Source: Treponema sp.
GTDB taxonomy: Bacteria; Spirochaetota; Spirochaetia; Treponematales; Treponemataceae
Reading direction: 5' to 3'
Assembly (NCBI GenBank): GCA_016286535.1
Contig: JAEESZ010000015.1
Span: forward strand, 1 to 44,439
Length of the DNA: 44,439 nt
Numbering within the stretch: the stretch's first letter is position 1; each line of letters opens with the position of its first letter. The notes below the pieces were generated by a model, which did no database searches, was not told where the DNA came from, and saw nothing but the letters and a program-made list of their open reading frames with translations. Below are positions 33,368-42,218 of the stretch, piece by piece. A program made the position numbers and the translations under genes.

Positions 33368-34174
33368 TTATTCCTTTTTGTTTTCTCCGTATTTAAAAGG
33401 TGAATTTTTTAAGCAGGTAAAAACACCCTTATCTGCATTAAAAGGGACTATAGATTTTTCATTCCAGTCCGGGTTAAATAATATTCCCAATTTAAGGCAA
33501 TGTAAAATAAAATCGTCATATTCTTCCTGAGGAATTTTTGGGATTAAGTATGGGCCCTGGCGGGTAAAATATCTGGTAAGAACTGTGTCGTAAATGAACC
33601 AGTCTTTTTCTTCTCTTTCCTGCAGGGCTGCTATAAGATTGTAGATTGAGCGGGCAATTGCAGCTTCAAGGGCAAAGGGAAGTTTTGTGCTTTTTATGTT
33701 GAGCTTGTCGTTTATAAGTTCTTCTTTTACGGCCAGAAGGTAAATTGTGTCGGTCCAGGGAAGGGGAGGGCACAGTACAATGCAGTCTGTGTCCATGCAG
33801 CTTTTTGACTGCGAAAAATTAGACCATGGAATGTAAAAGGAGGTGCTTTCGGCAGAAATTGTAAGGCCAGCCTGCAGGGCATCTCTTTTACTTGAAAAAT
33901 AAAATACTCTTCTGTTTGAAAGGAAAAGCGAGGAAAGGGCTTTTCCTACGCGGCAGGAATCTTCGCAGGTGAAAGAGCCCACTTGCGCGCGGCAAAGGGT
34001 GTTTTTTAAAACTGTAAATGCGTTTTTACCATCCCAGCCTAAAATTGCCCTTCCGTTTTCTTGAAAGCAGTCAGTAAGCCGCTTTGCTTTTTTTGTATAA
34101 AGAAAACAGTTTCTGGCCCTTGTAACAGGACCATAGAGTTTGTAGATTTCGTTATAATAGCTTTCTTTGTTCAT
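33368..34174 (-). CDS. Uncharacterised protein with aminotransferase-like N-terminus
   Basis: The 268-residue protein opens with a segment (FLYTKKAKRLTD, GRAILGWDG) resembling the N-terminus of class III PLP aminotransferases, but no PLP lysine motif is visible later and the length is well under 400. The rest is not recognised. It may be a relic or a repurposed domain. It lies 3 bp after clpA on the same strand, so it is probably cotranscribed with clpS-clpA. No function is assigned. Confidence 0.5.
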   Translation of the reverse strand: MNKESYYNEIYKLYGPVTRARNCFLYTKKAKRLTDCFQENGRAILGWDGKNAFTVLKNTLCRAQVGSFTCEDSCRVGKALSSLFLSNRRVFYFSSKRDALQAGLTISAESTSFYIPWSNFSQSKSCMDTDCIVLCPPLPWTDTIYLLAVKEELINDKLNIKSTKLPFALEAAIARSIYNLIAALQEREEKDWFIYDTVLTRYFTRQGPYLIPKIPQEEYDDFILHCLKLGILFNPDWNEKSIVPFNADKGVFTCLKNSPFKYGENKKE

Positions 34175-34177
34175 AAA

Positions 34178-36520
34178 CTAGTTTATCTCAAAAATAATTT
34201 TATTATCTTTTATATCGGCAAGAACCTTTCCGCCCTTTTCCAGTTTTCCAAAAAGAACTTCATCAACAAGTTCATTTGCAAGCTTTTCTTCGATTGTTCT
34301 TGCAATGTTTCTGGCTCCGAATTCCTTTGAATAACCTTCGTTTGTTAAATATTCAAGGCAGGCTGGGCTTGCGCTTAAGACAACTTTTTTAGCCGCAAGT
34401 CTCTTTGCAAGTCTGTCCACTTCTTTTTTACAGATTTTTAGGGCAACTTCCTTGTCCAGGAAATTGAATGGAATTACAGCATCAAGGCGGTTTCTGAATT
34501 CCGGTGGGAATTCTTTATTAACGGCTTCGGTAAGGGCAAGCTGAGTATCTTCAGATACTTCTGCTCCAAAACCAATGCCAGGGTGCTCAAGATCTCTTGC
34601 TCCCGCGTTACTGGTAAGAATTACAATGCAGGAACGGAAATCTGCCTTGCGGCCCTGATTATCTGTCAGCTGTCCGTAGTCCATTACTTGTAAAAGGATG
34701 TTGTAAATATCTTCATGAGCTTTTTCAATTTCATCGAACAAAATTACGGCATGAGGATTCTTTCTTACATCTTTTGTAAGCTGTCCCCCTTCCTCAAAGC
34801 CAACGTAACCTGGAGGTGAGCCGACTAAACGGCTTACTGTATGTTTTTCCTGGTACTCACTCATGTCATAACGTAAGAGTGGTTCCTGAAGAATATCTGC
34901 CAGCTGTTTTGCAAGCTCTGTTTTTCCGCAGCCGGTTGGACCAACAAATAAATAGCAGGCCTCAGGTTTTTCCGGATTCCTGAAGCCGGCACGGGATCTT
35001 TTTACAGCCTTGCTTAAAGCTTGAATTGCATTCTGCTGGCCAAAAATCTGTGCAGAAAGATTGTCTTCTATGGTTCTGAGGGCTTCCTTCTCGCTCTTGT
35101 TTCCGCTTTGAACCGGAAGTTTTGTTATTTTTGCGGTCACCTTTCGCAGAATATCGCTGGTGACTACAGGGCGGTAGGAATCCATTTTTGCCTGCAGAGG
35201 AAGATTTTTTGTATTTCCTTCAAAGCCGCCGGAAGATTTTATGTGAGTCCAGGCTCCTGCTTCATCAATTAAATCAATTGCCTTGTCAGGGAGTCTTTTA
35301 TCCGGCATGTATTGAAGTGAAAGCCTTACAGCTTCTTCCAGAGTGCTCTGTTTATAGGTAACGTGATGAAAGTCTTCAAATTTTGCTTTTAAGCCCTGAA
35401 GGATTTTTACAGTCTCTTCTGAGCCGGGTTCCTTAATATCTATTTTCTGGAAACGTCTTGCAAGAGCCCGGTCCTTTTCGAAGTTTTTCTGATACTCTTC
35501 AAAGGTTGTTGAACCTATGAATTTTACTTCGCCGGTTGCAAGAACAGGTTTTAAAAGATTTGCTGCATCCATCTGTGTGGAACCATTTGTACCGGCTCCC
35601 ATAATCATATGGATTTCATCAATGAATAATATGCACTTCTTTTTCTGTTTAAGTTCGTCAATTATGGAGTGGAGTCTTTCTTCAAAATCTCCCCTGAATT
35701 TTGCGCCCGCAAGTAAAAGGCCAAGGTCCAGACTGTAAAGGGTAAAGCCTTTAAGAGTGTCGGGAACTCTGCCTTCCACAATTCTCTGGGCCAGCCCCTG
35801 GGTAATTGCAGTTTTACCAACGCCGGCATCTCCTACATGAATAGGATTGTTCTTTGAGCGGCGGCATAATACCTGAATGGTTCTTTCCAGTTCTTCTTCA
35901 CGGCCAATTAAAGTATCAAAGAGTCCGTCTTTAGCCATCTTTGTAAAATCAACACAGAAGCGGTTAAGCCCCCCCTTGTTATTTGAAGTAAGTTCTTCAA
36001 GTCCTGGAGGAGTCATCTTGTTATCATTCTGTTTTCTTGGCTGCGAAGTTCTTGCTATGCTTTCCTGCAGCTTAAGCTTATTTACGCCGTTTGTTTTTAA
36101 AAAGTAGGAACAGTAATTGTTCTGCTCTTCAATCATGCTGACCAGAATATCAGAAACATCAATAAAATCTTTGTCTGCAGAAATACAGTGGAAAACTGAT
36201 CTGTTCATTACGGCCTGAAAGCCTGCAGATTCAACCGGAGTTTTTAAGAGTTCTTCATTTTCTGTATTTGAAACAACCGGTAACTGGGTGGTTAAATAAT
36301 TGTAAATATCAGTTTTAAGATTTTTTACATTTCCCCCCGCGCTGGTAATCAGGCTTACAACCGAATCCTCGTTAATCGCGCAGGAAAGAATATGTTCAGG
36401 TGTCAAAAACTGGTGGTGAGACTGCTTTGCTTCTAAAAGGGCATCAGAAAGAACTTTTGCAAGGACCGGAGTAACCCTCATCTGTTTAACTGATGCTTTT
36501 GCTTTATCGTCTTTACTCAA
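34178..36520 (-). CDS. clpA: ATP-dependent Clp protease ATPase subunit ClpA
   Basis: The 780-residue AAA+ unfoldase feeds substrates, including N-degron proteins from ClpS, into ClpP. It has an N-domain (about 1-160), a first AAA+ domain with Walker A GDAGVGKT and a second with Walker A GPTGCGKT, plus the sensor motifs. The ClpP-docking loop is likely the GIGFG segment after LEHP in the second domain, in place of the usual IGL. Length matches ClpA (758 in E. coli). It overlaps clpS by 8 bp. No clpP is in this window. Confidence 0.95.
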   Translation of the reverse strand: MSKDDKAKASVKQMRVTPVLAKVLSDALLEAKQSHHQFLTPEHILSCAINEDSVVSLITSAGGNVKNLKTDIYNYLTTQLPVVSNTENEELLKTPVESAGFQAVMNRSVFHCISADKDFIDVSDILVSMIEEQNNYCSYFLKTNGVNKLKLQESIARTSQPRKQNDNKMTPPGLEELTSNNKGGLNRFCVDFTKMAKDGLFDTLIGREEELERTIQVLCRRSKNNPIHVGDAGVGKTAITQGLAQRIVEGRVPDTLKGFTLYSLDLGLLLAGAKFRGDFEERLHSIIDELKQKKKCILFIDEIHMIMGAGTNGSTQMDAANLLKPVLATGEVKFIGSTTFEEYQKNFEKDRALARRFQKIDIKEPGSEETVKILQGLKAKFEDFHHVTYKQSTLEEAVRLSLQYMPDKRLPDKAIDLIDEAGAWTHIKSSGGFEGNTKNLPLQAKMDSYRPVVTSDILRKVTAKITKLPVQSGNKSEKEALRTIEDNLSAQIFGQQNAIQALSKAVKRSRAGFRNPEKPEACYLFVGPTGCGKTELAKQLADILQEPLLRYDMSEYQEKHTVSRLVGSPPGYVGFEEGGQLTKDVRKNPHAVILFDEIEKAHEDIYNILLQVMDYGQLTDNQGRKADFRSCIVILTSNAGARDLEHPGIGFGAEVSEDTQLALTEAVNKEFPPEFRNRLDAVIPFNFLDKEVALKICKKEVDRLAKRLAAKKVVLSASPACLEYLTNEGYSKEFGARNIARTIEEKLANELVDEVLFGKLEKGGKVLADIKDNKIIFEIN

Positions 36521-36824
36521 CTTCTACCCTCAAAGGAAAACCCTGCTGGCGGGCAATTGATTTTGCCAGTCTGGCCCGTGATATAGCAATATCAGCCGTA
36601 TATTCTCCTACGATAGCATTGCCTTCGTGGTGTACGGTCTGCATAAGGTTTGTTGCTTCTTCGCGTGATTTATTGAAAACAGAAATTAAAACTTCTACTA
36701 CAAAATCCATGGTTGTAAAATCATCATTATAAAAGATGACTTTTCTCTGGGGAGGAAGTTCAATTTTGATATCTTCTGCAATATCGCTGTTTGAATCATT
36801 TACAGAATTAAGAAAGTTTTCCAT
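36513..36824 (-). CDS. clpS: ClpS adaptor protein
   Basis: The 103-residue N-recognin adaptor binds proteins with bulky N-terminal residues and delivers them to ClpA. The binding pocket segment FYNDDFTTMDFV is intact, and the HHEGN segment is the family signature. The first residues (about 1-22) are the flexible arm. An extended -10 lies 6 nt before the ATG without a Shine-Dalgarno, so a leaderless mRNA is likely. The stop overlaps the clpA start by 8 bp, so translation may be coupled. Confidence 0.95.
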   Translation of the reverse strand: MENFLNSVNDSNSDIAEDIKIELPPQRKVIFYNDDFTTMDFVVEVLISVFNKSREEATNLMQTVHHEGNAIVGEYTADIAISRARLAKSIARQQGFPLRVEVE

Positions 36825-36830
36825 ATTATA

Positions 36831-36859
36831 AATATAGCATTTTTTTGCTTAAGCGTCAT
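36831..36859 (-). promoter_or_regulatory. Promoter of clpS-clpA
   Basis: On the minus strand ATGACG (36854-36859), 17 bp, then TATATT (36831-36836, preceded by TGC). A TATAAT sits between it and the ATG at 36824, but the spacing of the TGC-TATATT box to the ATG (6 nt) matches the other leaderless starts. Confidence 0.5.
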
Positions 36860-36879
36860 TAGTCACTTAATTTATCAGG

Positions 36880-36908
36880 TTGATTTTAGCTTCTGAGTGA
36901 ACTAAAAT
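36880..36908 (+). promoter_or_regulatory. Promoter of the rhomboid-like gene
   Basis: TTGATT (36880-36885), 17 bp and TAAAAT (36903-36908), 7 nt before the ATG at 36916. The ATG at 36907 lies inside the -10 box, so the second ATG is the better start. Confidence 0.55.
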
Positions 36909-36915
36909 GGAAATT

Positions 36916-37689
36916 ATGAAAAAGAAATTAAAGATAAGTATTAAAAATGATGCACCGGTTACAATTGCCTTTGCGGTAATAAGTATAATCCTTTTTTATG
37001 TAGATATTCTTCTTTGTCATGGCCGCATGGCAACAGCCCTTCTTTCGACCCCGACAAATTCCAGCGGACCAAATCCTTTTGTTGCCTCTGATATATTCTC
37101 TTATTTGAAAATATTCTTTTATGTTTTTGGAGCAGAAGATATATCCCTGCTTCTTTGTAATTTAATCTTTTTGCTTTTGCTTGGCGCAACTCTGGAAGAT
37201 TATTATGGTTCTCCTTTAATTTTAATCTGCTATATAATTACCACAGTTTTTTCCGGGGTTTTAAATGCCCTTCTTTGTTACGGCTCTGTACAAGGCTGTT
37301 CCTGCCTTATTATGATGACAATCTTCTTGAGTGCCTTTATGAGCGTTTCAAAAAATAAGGCTCCGGTTTCAAGTTTTTTTGTACTTGTAATCTATATTGT
37401 TCGTGAATTTATGCAGAAAAATGCCAATGGAATAGTCGGCATGTTCATTGTTCTTATTGCAGGTTTATGTGGTGCCCTTGTTGCCTTTATCCTTGCACCT
37501 CTTGTCAGTGCAAATGCAAAAAAGAATAGCAGGGGACTTTTGAACAAGGCAGAAAAGGTACGTGAAGAAAAAAAGCCTTTATTTAAAAAGGAAAAGGAAT
37601 CTACTACAATCATTAGAAAAAAAGATGATGATTATGATGATGGTCCTTCTGATGATGATACAACTGTAGTCGGAACCCTGCAGTTTTAG
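36916..37689 (+). CDS. Rhomboid-like membrane protein, catalytic His missing
   Basis: The product has 257 residues from 36916. About six membrane helices are predicted (roughly 15-33, 60-95, 97-120, 124-145, 150-163, 172-197), and an Arg/Lys- and Asp-rich tail (200-257) is cytoplasmic. The helix segment LLLCNLIFLLLLG with Asn82 and LEDYYGS matches the rhomboid L1-TM2 layout. The GxSG motif is GCSC (Ser129). The usual AHLGG histidine is replaced by AGLCG (Gly183), so the Ser-His dyad is incomplete. It is probably a rhomboid-fold pseudoprotease. It is divergent from clpS and precedes the Y-family polymerase by 15 bp. Confidence 0.65.
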   Translation: MKKKLKISIKNDAPVTIAFAVISIILFYVDILLCHGRMATALLSTPTNSSGPNPFVASDIFSYLKIFFYVFGAEDISLLLCNLIFLLLLGATLEDYYGSPLILICYIITTVFSGVLNALLCYGSVQGCSCLIMMTIFLSAFMSVSKNKAPVSSFFVLVIYIVREFMQKNANGIVGMFIVLIAGLCGALVAFILAPLVSANAKKNSRGLLNKAEKVREEKKPLFKKEKESTTIIRKKDDDYDDGPSDDDTTVVGTLQF

Positions 37690-37704
37690 TTCCTGCTGCA
37701 GGCT

Positions 37705-39093
37705 ATGAAAGAAAGAACCTATCTTGCAATCGATTTAAAATCTTTTTATGCCTCTGTAGAATGTCGGGAGCGCCTGCTCGATCCCCTTACAACTAAGCTG
37801 GTCGTGGCAGACAAAAGCCGGACCAGCAAAACTATCTGCCTTGCGGTAACTCCTGCCCTTAAAGCTTACGGGCTCAGCGGACGGTCGCGGCTTTTTGAGG
37901 TTGAGGCTAAGGCCCGCGAAATTAAAAGACAGACGGGCAAAGAACTTGAATATATTGTGGCGCCTCCCCGCATGGCCCTTTACATTCAGTATTCCACCCG
38001 CATTTACAATGTTTACCTGCGTTATTTTTCGCCCGAAGATATTCACGTTTATTCTATTGATGAAGTTTTTATTGATGCGACCAGCTATCTTTCTTTTTAT
38101 AAGATGACAGCCCGCGAACTTGCGGTTAAGGTGATTCGGGATGTTTTGAAGGAAACCGGAATTACTGCAACGGCCGGAATTGCGCCAAACCTTTTTTTAT
38201 GTAAGGCTGCCATGGATATTGTTGCAAAGCATATTCCTGCAGACCAGGATGGAGTTCGGATTGCAGAGCTTGATGTTATGGGCTTTCGCCGCCAGCTCTG
38301 GAATCATCAGCCGCTGACAGACTTCTGGCGGGTGGGACGGGCTATGGCTCGCAGGCTCGATAAATATTTTATCCGTACAATGGGAGATATTGCCCGCACT
38401 TCGCTGGAAAATCCCCGGCTGCTTTTTAAGGAGTTTGGAATTGATGCGGAGATTCTGATTGATCATGCCTGGGGACTTGAGCCGGTTGGTATGAAGGACA
38501 TAAAAAACTATAAATCCGAAGCAAAAAGCCTTGGAAGCGGCCAGGTACTTCATGAGCCTTATACTTTTGAAAAAGCAAAAATCATTGTTAGGGAGATGGC
38601 AGAACAGCTTGCCCTGGATTTGTTTAAAAAGGAGCTTGTGGCTTCCTCTGTGACTCTTCAGGTTGGTTATGATGTAGAAAGCCTTAACCTTAAGGATTTT
38701 GATGGTGAAGTGGTGCGGGATTTTTACGGCCGCGAGGTTCCAAAGCCTGCTCACGGGACTGCCTCACTTGGCTCAGAAACAAATTCTTCTCGTGCTATAA
38801 TTGATGCCTTTCTTGGGATTTTTGAAAGGACTGTAAATCATGCCTGGCTGGTACGCCGTGTGAATATCACTGCAAATAATACAAAAGCTGAAAGCCTTCG
38901 GCAGCCGGGACTTTTTGATGAGATTGACGAAAAAGAAGGCGGCCTTAATCAGGAAAAGGAAAAGAATCTGCAGAAGGCCAGGCTTGAGATTATCCGCAAG
39001 TTCGGAAAGAACGCAATTTTAAAGGGAATGGACCTGGAAGAAGGGGCTACAACAATAGACCGCAATTCACAGATAGGAGGGCACAAGGCATGA
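37705..39093 (+). CDS. Y-family DNA polymerase (UmuC/UvrX-like)
   Basis: The 462-residue lesion-bypass polymerase has palm carboxylates Asp10 (AIDLKSFYASVE) and Asp119-Glu120 (YSIDEVF), which are the standard Y-family metal ligands. A PRMALYIQYS fingers segment and a little-finger-like part (300-380) are also present. It fits the UmuC/UvrX-like branch used in SOS-type mutagenesis. The gene is visibly richer in GC, with CGG, CGC and GGG codons that its neighbours avoid, so recent transfer is likely. No LexA-like operator is seen. It lies 15 bp after the rhomboid-like gene. A partner gene such as YolD is not seen downstream. Confidence 0.85.
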   Translation: MKERTYLAIDLKSFYASVECRERLLDPLTTKLVVADKSRTSKTICLAVTPALKAYGLSGRSRLFEVEAKAREIKRQTGKELEYIVAPPRMALYIQYSTRIYNVYLRYFSPEDIHVYSIDEVFIDATSYLSFYKMTARELAVKVIRDVLKETGITATAGIAPNLFLCKAAMDIVAKHIPADQDGVRIAELDVMGFRRQLWNHQPLTDFWRVGRAMARRLDKYFIRTMGDIARTSLENPRLLFKEFGIDAEILIDHAWGLEPVGMKDIKNYKSEAKSLGSGQVLHEPYTFEKAKIIVREMAEQLALDLFKKELVASSVTLQVGYDVESLNLKDFDGEVVRDFYGREVPKPAHGTASLGSETNSSRAIIDAFLGIFERTVNHAWLVRRVNITANNTKAESLRQPGLFDEIDEKEGGLNQEKEKNLQKARLEIIRKFGKNAILKGMDLEEGATTIDRNSQIGGHKA

Positions 39094-39122
39094 AAACGTT
39101 TGGATTTCTGCACTTATCCTAA
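39090..39122 (+). pseudogene. Ten-codon open frame overlapping the polymerase stop
   Basis: ATGA at 39090-39093 joins the polymerase stop to a frame encoding MKTFGFLHLS and a stop. In related clusters a small partner gene begins with this overlap, so this could be a truncated remnant, but it could equally be chance. The following 180 bp up to 39304 contain no other coding sequence. Confidence 0.2.
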
Positions 39123-39257
39123 CTACAATTTCCATTGCACTATAAAAGTCACTCTTATAAAAAAGCTATAACTACAGCGTTACGGGTAAATATGGAAAAT
39201 GGATGATGGTTCATTATCTGAATTTCTTGGATTACCAAGATAAATTTTGTGGCAAAA

Positions 39258-39314
39258 TATCACCCATATTACTTACTTTATTACCCATGTGTGATATAAT
39301 CATCATGGGTGATA
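39258..39314 (+). promoter_or_regulatory. Possible operator half-sites around the AlbA_2 gene promoter
   Basis: ATCACCCAT (39259-39267), ATTACCCAT (39280-39288) and the inverted ATGGGTGAT (39305-39313) surround the -10 box TGA-TATAAT (39292-39300). The first two are 21 bp apart, two helical turns. The first and last form a perfect 10-bp inverted repeat. The encoded winged-helix protein could bind them. Confidence 0.35.
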
Positions 39315-40714
39315 AAGTGAATAATCAATTACATGAATTATTAGATGAACTCCGTTCTTATGATACTGAACGTGAATGGTTTGAGTTTAAGGAAAACTGG
39401 TTTGATCAGACTCAGCTTGGACAGTATATTTCTGCTCTCTCAAACAGTGCAGCAATTGAAGGTCGTAAGAATGCTTATTTTGTCTGGGGAATTCATAATG
39501 ATACACATGATGTAACAGGCACAACTTTTAACTGCAACATGGATATTAAAAATGAGCCTTTAAAACATTTTCTTGCACGACAGATTTATCCGGATTTAAA
39601 TTTTAGTTTTGAAGAAACCAATTATGAGGGTAAAAAGGTTGTTGTTCTTACTATTCCGGCTGCAAGGACAGTTCCTACAAGTTTTGATAACGAACGCTTT
39701 ATACGAATTGGCTCAAGTAAAGAAAGCCTCAGAAAGTATCCGGAAAAGGAATCTTATTTATTTGATGTCCTTCGACATGGTTTTCCTACAATTGAAAACA
39801 CACCATCTAAGTATCAGGATTTAACTTTTGAGAAACTTTTTATATATTATGGAGCAAAAGGTCTGAAACTTAATCCTGATAATTTCAAAAAGAACCTTAA
39901 TCTTCTTACAGAAGATGGAAAATATAACATTCTTGCACAGTTGCTTTCTGATAATTCTCAGATTCCGTTAAGGGTTGCCATTTTCTCAGGAAAGACAAAA
40001 GCAGATAAAATGTATTCTATCCGCGAATTTGGTTACCAGTGTATTTTGTATACACTTGATGAAGTGCTTCGTTATGGAGATGTGCTGAATATTCTCCAGG
40101 CAGATGAGAAAGATAGAGTTGTAGAACGAAAAGAAGTTCCTTTGTTTGAAAATGATGCATTTCGTGAAGCTGTTATAAATGCATTTGTCCATAACAAATG
40201 GGTAACAGAAAATGAACCAATGATTACTGTTTTCTCAGACAGAATTGAAATTCTTTCAAGAGGTATATTGCCTCCAGAACAAACACTTGAAGGATTTTTT
40301 AGAGGTGAATCTATTCCTGTAAATAAGAAACTATCAGAAATATTCTTACAGCTTCATATCAGCGAAAAAACTGGCCGTGGTGTTCCGAAAATTACCAGCA
40401 CATACGGAAAAAGTGCATACGAATTTCATGAAAACTCTATTGTTGTAAAAATCCCTTTTAATTGGATTAACAATATGGGTGATAAACTGGGTAATAAAAC
40501 GGGTGATAATTCACAGCTTAATAATACCCAGTCCAAGATTTTTTCAGAAATCCGAAATAATCCAAATATTACAAAAACTCAAATTGCACAACTGGTTGGA
40601 GTTGGAAAGACTACCGTTGATAATGCAATTGCAGTTCTCAAACAGAAAGGTTATATAAAACGCTCTGGTTCCAATAAAACTGGTTTCTGGGAAATATTAA
40701 ATGCAGGAGAATAA
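39305..40714 (+). CDS. AlbA_2 / ATPase / winged-helix transcriptional regulator (COG2865-like)
   Basis: The product has 469 residues from the ATG at 39305; longer upstream starts precede the promoter -10 and have no ribosome site. Residues about 15-140 are an AlbA_2 (Schlafen-type) domain, with YISALSNSAA and AYFVWGIH. A HATPase-like region with EAVINAFVH and FSDRIEILSRG spans about 275-385. A winged helix (about 405-460, KIFSEIRNNP, QIAQLVGVG) ends the protein. Such COG2865 proteins are common in mobile and defence-linked regions; their ligands are mostly unknown. A Gly-Asp/Asn-rich linker (MGDKLGNKTGD) precedes the winged helix. Confidence 0.75.
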   Translation: MGDKVNNQLHELLDELRSYDTEREWFEFKENWFDQTQLGQYISALSNSAAIEGRKNAYFVWGIHNDTHDVTGTTFNCNMDIKNEPLKHFLARQIYPDLNFSFEETNYEGKKVVVLTIPAARTVPTSFDNERFIRIGSSKESLRKYPEKESYLFDVLRHGFPTIENTPSKYQDLTFEKLFIYYGAKGLKLNPDNFKKNLNLLTEDGKYNILAQLLSDNSQIPLRVAIFSGKTKADKMYSIREFGYQCILYTLDEVLRYGDVLNILQADEKDRVVERKEVPLFENDAFREAVINAFVHNKWVTENEPMITVFSDRIEILSRGILPPEQTLEGFFRGESIPVNKKLSEIFLQLHISEKTGRGVPKITSTYGKSAYEFHENSIVVKIPFNWINNMGDKLGNKTGDNSQLNNTQSKIFSEIRNNPNITKTQIAQLVGVGKTTVDNAIAVLKQKGYIKRSGSNKTGFWEILNAGE

Positions 40715-40715
40715 A

Positions 40716-42209
40716 ATGAAAAGAATCGTATTGTTTTTTTTATGTATGATTAATCTCAGTTTCTTATTTGCTCAAAAATTTGAAGTCACCAAAGAAATTA
40801 AATTCGGACAGCCAATCAAATATTATGAAAACTGGGATCCAGTAGAAGGTGGAAATCCTGGTATTTATCAGATGCAAAGCTGGAAAAATCAGTTGATTCT
40901 ATTTGATACAGATAATCATTTATATTTTAATTTAGAAAATCCAAATCAGAAAAGGGAATATAAGTCTTTATATAACATTCTTTCTTTTTCCCAGAATGAT
41001 GAGATACTTGTCTTAGGCGAAAAAGGTTCTATAAATAAAATTGATATCTATACAAAAAGCAAAAATATAACCCAACCAGATTATTCTATTGATTATAGTG
41101 ATGTAAAAGATAAATTTAGTTTTTCTCTTTATTATACTGAAAATAAACTTTTTTCAAATGGAAATTCTGGTTTGATATATTGGGAACTTCTTCCAGATGG
41201 AAAAACAAAGTTTCATAATACTACTCAAACAAAACAAGAAATGGAAAATGGTCTTGCTGAACATTTAGGATTAAAAAAAATTGGCTCTCAAAAATATTTT
41301 GGTGATAATTGTATCAATGTAAAAAAAGCTCCAAATTTTGCTAATTATTGGAAAAATATAAGTATCAGGAATGAAAAATATGAATGGCTTTCTAAAAGTT
41401 TTTCAACTGCGTTTAGCTATGAGGGAACCGATAAAAAAGGTTTATCATATTATTCTGCTATTGGTAATGGCTTTAATATTAATTTATCAACTCATCCAGA
41501 AATACCATATGAATTTATTGTAGCAGTATTAGATCCTTGGACTTATGAAGTTTATATATGCGAGTTACCTGCTGGGGATTGGAATCCTGTTCGCAATTCA
41601 AACGGTCTTATTGCAATGAATAGTTCTTGTATAGATTTTGAAGGAAATTTTTATTTGACCGACTGTAACAAAGAAAAAGGCTGTTATGAAATCAAAAAGC
41701 TCAGTAATGACTGGATAAAACAATATGATTTTTATAAACGAGAAATCGGAATCATGAATACAAATCACATTCCACTTCAAAATGAAGCAAAACTTTCTGC
41801 TGAAAATAATGGCTATAATTTTGATCATGAATACTTATGGATATTAGAACATCAAGACGATTGGTGCAAAGTTCGTAAAGTAGACGGCCGCGAAGGTTGG
41901 GTAGAAACCAAATACATCAATTTTGATAATCAGGATTCAGCTTCATCAACAAACGTAGCTGTAAGCAAAGTAATGACTTGCAACGACAATCTTCGTCTTC
42001 GCTCTCAGGAAGCAACATCAAGCAGTGTAATCACAACCATGCAAAAAGGCACAAAAGTCAAAATCCTGAAACTTGGTAAAGCAGAAACAATCGATGGCAT
42101 AAGCAGTAACTGGGTACAGGTAGAAGTTCTTTCCGGTGCAAAAGACAAAGACAGTAAAGAAATAAAATCGGGAACCACAGGCTGGTGCTACGGCGGATAT
42201 TTGGATTAA
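40716..42209 (+). CDS. Secreted repeat protein with two C-terminal SH3-like domains
   Basis: The product has 497 residues from the ATG at 40716, which follows GGAG well; an in-frame ATG at 40701 lies inside the previous gene. The signal peptide ends FLFAQ. The N-terminal 340 residues look like a beta-propeller (repeated strands with NQLILFDTDNHLYF, DEILVLGEKG). Two SH3-like domains follow: about residues 350-405 (LWILEHQDDWCKV) and 415-497 (NLRLRSQE ... GTKVKILKLG ... GWCYGGYLD). The second SH3b is encoded in part by 127 bp identical to DNA in the third gene of this run. Cell-wall or surface function is inferred. There is no lipobox. Confidence 0.7.
   Translation: MKRIVLFFLCMINLSFLFAQKFEVTKEIKFGQPIKYYENWDPVEGGNPGIYQMQSWKNQLILFDTDNHLYFNLENPNQKREYKSLYNILSFSQNDEILVLGEKGSINKIDIYTKSKNITQPDYSIDYSDVKDKFSFSLYYTENKLFSNGNSGLIYWELLPDGKTKFHNTTQTKQEMENGLAEHLGLKKIGSQKYFGDNCINVKKAPNFANYWKNISIRNEKYEWLSKSFSTAFSYEGTDKKGLSYYSAIGNGFNINLSTHPEIPYEFIVAVLDPWTYEVYICELPAGDWNPVRNSNGLIAMNSSCIDFEGNFYLTDCNKEKGCYEIKKLSNDWIKQYDFYKREIGIMNTNHIPLQNEAKLSAENNGYNFDHEYLWILEHQDDWCKVRKVDGREGWVETKYINFDNQDSASSTNVAVSKVMTCNDNLRLRSQEATSSSVITTMQKGTKVKILKLGKAETIDGISSNWVQVEVLSGAKDKDSKEIKSGTTGWCYGGYLD
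41914..42040 (+). repeat. 127-bp perfect repeat, copy 1 (SH3b cassette)
   Basis: Bases 41914-42040 equal 44313-44439 at every position, both in the same reading frame. The repeat continues to the window edge, so it may be longer. Flanking DNA is different. Confidence 0.95.
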
Positions 42210-42218
42210 GGTTTGAAT

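Noticed and set aside
39203..39304. Longer N-terminal start of the AlbA_2 regulator
   Set aside because: Those starts lie upstream of the extended -10 box (39292-39300) and have no ribosome binding site; the ATG at 39305 fits the domain boundary.
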